The translations under genes were made by a program, and so were the position numbers. From assembly GCA_009773555.1 (NCBI GenBank), contig WSXZ01000011.1:1-32931 (forward strand): a stretch of 32,931 bases of DNA, in the 5' to 3' direction. Position 1 is the first letter of the stretch, and every line of letters begins with the position of its first letter. Shown here piece after piece: positions 31,669 through 32,931 of the stretch. Origin of the DNA: Methylocystaceae bacterium (GTDB taxonomy: Bacteria; Pseudomonadota; Alphaproteobacteria; Rhizobiales; Beijerinckiaceae). The notes beneath the pieces are model-generated. The model saw only the letters and a list, made by a program, of their open reading frames with translations, ran no database searches and had not been told where the DNA came from.

Positions 31669-32832
31669 GTGAGCATAAGGCGAAGCGGCGATTCGGCGGC
31701 AGCGACCGCGCTGCCCGACGCAATCGCGGATCATCCGTTACTGCGCCGCGCGCCGCCAGCCTTCCTGCCTTACATCCAGCTTGCGCGCCTCGACCGGCCC
31801 ATCGGCTGGTGGCTGCTGCTGCTTCCCTGCTGGGAATCGAGCGCGCTCGCCTCCGCGTCGATGCGCGAAGGCCCCAACGTCTGGCACTTGGCGCTCTTCT
31901 TTATCGGCGCCGTCGCCATGCGCGGCGCGGGCTCGACCTATAATGATTACGTTGATCGCGAGATCGACGCCAAAGTCGAGCGTACGCGCCTACGACCGCT
32001 CGCGAGCGGGCGCGCGACGCCTGCGGCGGCGGTGCGCTTCCTCGTCGCCCAATGCCTCGTTGGGCTCGCGGTGCTTTTGTCGTTCAACGGCCTCACGATC
32101 ACGCTTGGGCTGATATCTCCGCTGATCGTGTTGATTTATCCCTTCGCCAAGCGCTTCACGTCCTGGCCGCAGGCGATCCTCGGATTGGCCTTCGCCTATG
32201 GCGCGCTGCTCGGCTGGACGGCGTGCACGGGCGAACTCGGCGCGCCGGCGCTTTTTCTCTATGCGGCGGCGATCTCATGGACGATCGGCTTCGACACGAT
32301 TTACGCGCTTCAGGACATGCGTGACGACGCGATCGTCGGCGTGCGCTCCACGGCGAGATTGTTCGGTCCGCGCGTGCAATTGGCGGTCGGCGCGCTCTAC
32401 GCCGCGTCCGCCGCAGGCGCCGCCTTCGCCGTTTTTCTGGCGGGCGGCGGATGGCTCGCCTATGCCGGAGTCGCCGCCTATGCGACGCATCTCGCCTGGC
32501 AGACCGCGCAGACCCGACAAGATGTGGCGCCGATCACCGCTCTGCGCCTGTTCCGCTCAAATCGCGACGCCGGTCTGTTGCTGTTCGCAGGCTTTTTTGC
32601 GGCTCTACTTTTCGAGTTCTTTCTTCCGATCGACGCAGGCGTCGACTTGCTTTTTGTCGAGCTCCCAATAGGAGGCGCCGCAGAGCGCCTCATAGCGACT
32701 GCTGACAAAGAAGGACCAAATATAATAGCCGGTCAGCAGCACCGCGGCGACAGCGGCGATTTTCATGATGATGTTGAATCGGTTTTCCGCGTCTTGCATT
32801 TCCGACATTGTTTGTCTCCGCGCCAAAGTTAA
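31669..32832 (+). CDS. ubiA: 4-hydroxybenzoate polyprenyltransferase with unusual C-terminal extension
   Basis: The inner-membrane enzyme attaches a polyprenyl chain to 4-hydroxybenzoate in ubiquinone synthesis. It has the two aspartate-rich motifs N92-DYVDREID and D216-MRDD, about nine membrane helices, and LARLDRPIGWWLL near the start. The family normally ends soon after the FRSNRDAGLLLFAG segment (here residues 295-308). This frame runs on about 70 more residues to 32832 through sequence that is antisense to a small membrane protein gene. A lost or mutated stop near 32630 is the simplest explanation. The start is GTG 31669, 4 bases after the preceding stop. Confidence 0.9.
   Translation: MSIRRSGDSAAATALPDAIADHPLLRRAPPAFLPYIQLARLDRPIGWWLLLLPCWESSALASASMREGPNVWHLALFFIGAVAMRGAGSTYNDYVDREIDAKVERTRLRPLASGRATPAAAVRFLVAQCLVGLAVLLSFNGLTITLGLISPLIVLIYPFAKRFTSWPQAILGLAFAYGALLGWTACTGELGAPALFLYAAAISWTIGFDTIYALQDMRDDAIVGVRSTARLFGPRVQLAVGALYAASAAGAAFAVFLAGGGWLAYAGVAAYATHLAWQTAQTRQDVAPITALRLFRSNRDAGLLLFAGFFAALLFEFFLPIDAGVDLLFVELPIGGAAERLIATADKEGPNIIAGQQHRGDSGDFHDDVESVFRVLHFRHCLSPRQS
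32605..32808 (-). CDS. small single-TM membrane protein
   Basis: The 67-residue protein starts at ATG 32808 with GGAG about 8 bases upstream. It has one membrane segment (IIMKIAAVAAVLLTGYYIWSFFV), then a short part with two cysteines (EALCGAS and DACVDRK) and a charged end. It looks like a genuine small inner-membrane protein facing the periplasm, where the cysteines could pair. Its function is unknown. It lies 49 bases downstream of the probable ABC-2 permease end and overlaps ubiA on the other strand along its full length. Confidence 0.7.
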   Translation of the reverse strand: MSEMQDAENRFNIIMKIAAVAAVLLTGYYIWSFFVSSRYEALCGASYWELDKKQVDACVDRKKELEK

Positions 32833-32857
32833 GCCGCCGAAAATTGGGCCGTCAACG

Positions 32858-32931
32858 TCAGTCCAGCGTCTGCCGGAAGCGCATCACCGCGACGCTCATC
32901 GCAACAAGCGTGAAGGCCGCAAGCGCGCCGG
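32858..32931 (-). CDS. C-terminal end of a probable ABC-2 type permease (partial)
   Basis: The frame entering from the right edge encodes GALAAFTLVAMSVAVMRF and then RQTLD before TGA at 32860-32858. A final hydrophobic helix followed by RFRxTLD is a typical end of ABC-2 type transporter permeases. Only 23 residues are visible, so the call rests on this ending alone. Confidence 0.5.
   Translation of the reverse strand, partial: GALAAFTLVAMSVAVMRFRQTLD

Overview
This GC-rich window (32.9 kb) looks like chromosomal DNA from an alphaproteobacterium of the order Hyphomicrobiales (Rhizobiales). The grounds are the very high GC at third codon positions, an ispH-thrB-rnhA operon, several conserved unknown families that I recognise from this order, and above all a 2017-residue two-TM coiled-coil protein that matches the growth pole ring (GPR/RgsE) protein of polarly growing members. 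A Beijerinckiaceae or Methylocystaceae-like host would fit, but no gene here proves the genus. I see no tRNA, rRNA, CRISPR array, transposase or phage gene.

Layout. 0-3.4 kb: a family 2 glycosyltransferase broken by an out-of-frame deletion, a divergent periplasmic amino-acid-type binding protein, and a single-domain Hpt phosphotransfer protein. 3.7-9.75 kb: the giant GPR-like protein, with a central array of 33-residue repeats. 9.76-11.3 kb: a Rieske-fused ferredoxin reductase. 11.3-13.3 kb: an AT-richer regulatory region with a 17-bp palindrome, then a BBP2-type porin ending at a strong, probably bidirectional terminator. 13.3-15.1 kb (minus): a citrate-lyase-beta-like protein lacking expected catalytic residues, followed by a secreted conserved protein. 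15.2-18.3 kb: a combined restriction-modification enzyme split by a one-base frameshift in an A6 tract, with an AT-richer target-recognition segment. 18.4-24.3 kb: a conserved hypothetical, then a minus-strand series: BON/OmpA protein, membrane HhH protein, pentapeptide-repeat protein, ROK sugar kinase, NAD kinase, [2Fe-2S] ferredoxin. 24.4-26.9 kb: the ispH-thrB-rnhA operon with a clear terminator. 27.2-29.7 kb: a DUF937/YidB-like protein and glutamate-cysteine ligase. 29.7-32.9 kb: a small porin-N-terminus-like secreted protein, RsmE, a small secreted protein, UbiA, a 67-residue membrane protein antisense to the UbiA tail, and the end of a probable ABC-2 permease.

Most of the window is core housekeeping (isoprenoid, threonine, glutathione, ubiquinone, NADP, rRNA methylation) plus envelope genes. 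The most interesting items are the GPR-like polar growth scaffold with its hendecad-type repeat, the two frameshifted genes, the composition break inside the restriction-modification gene, and the UbiA tail that reads through an opposing gene. I did not find a wholly new multi-gene system.
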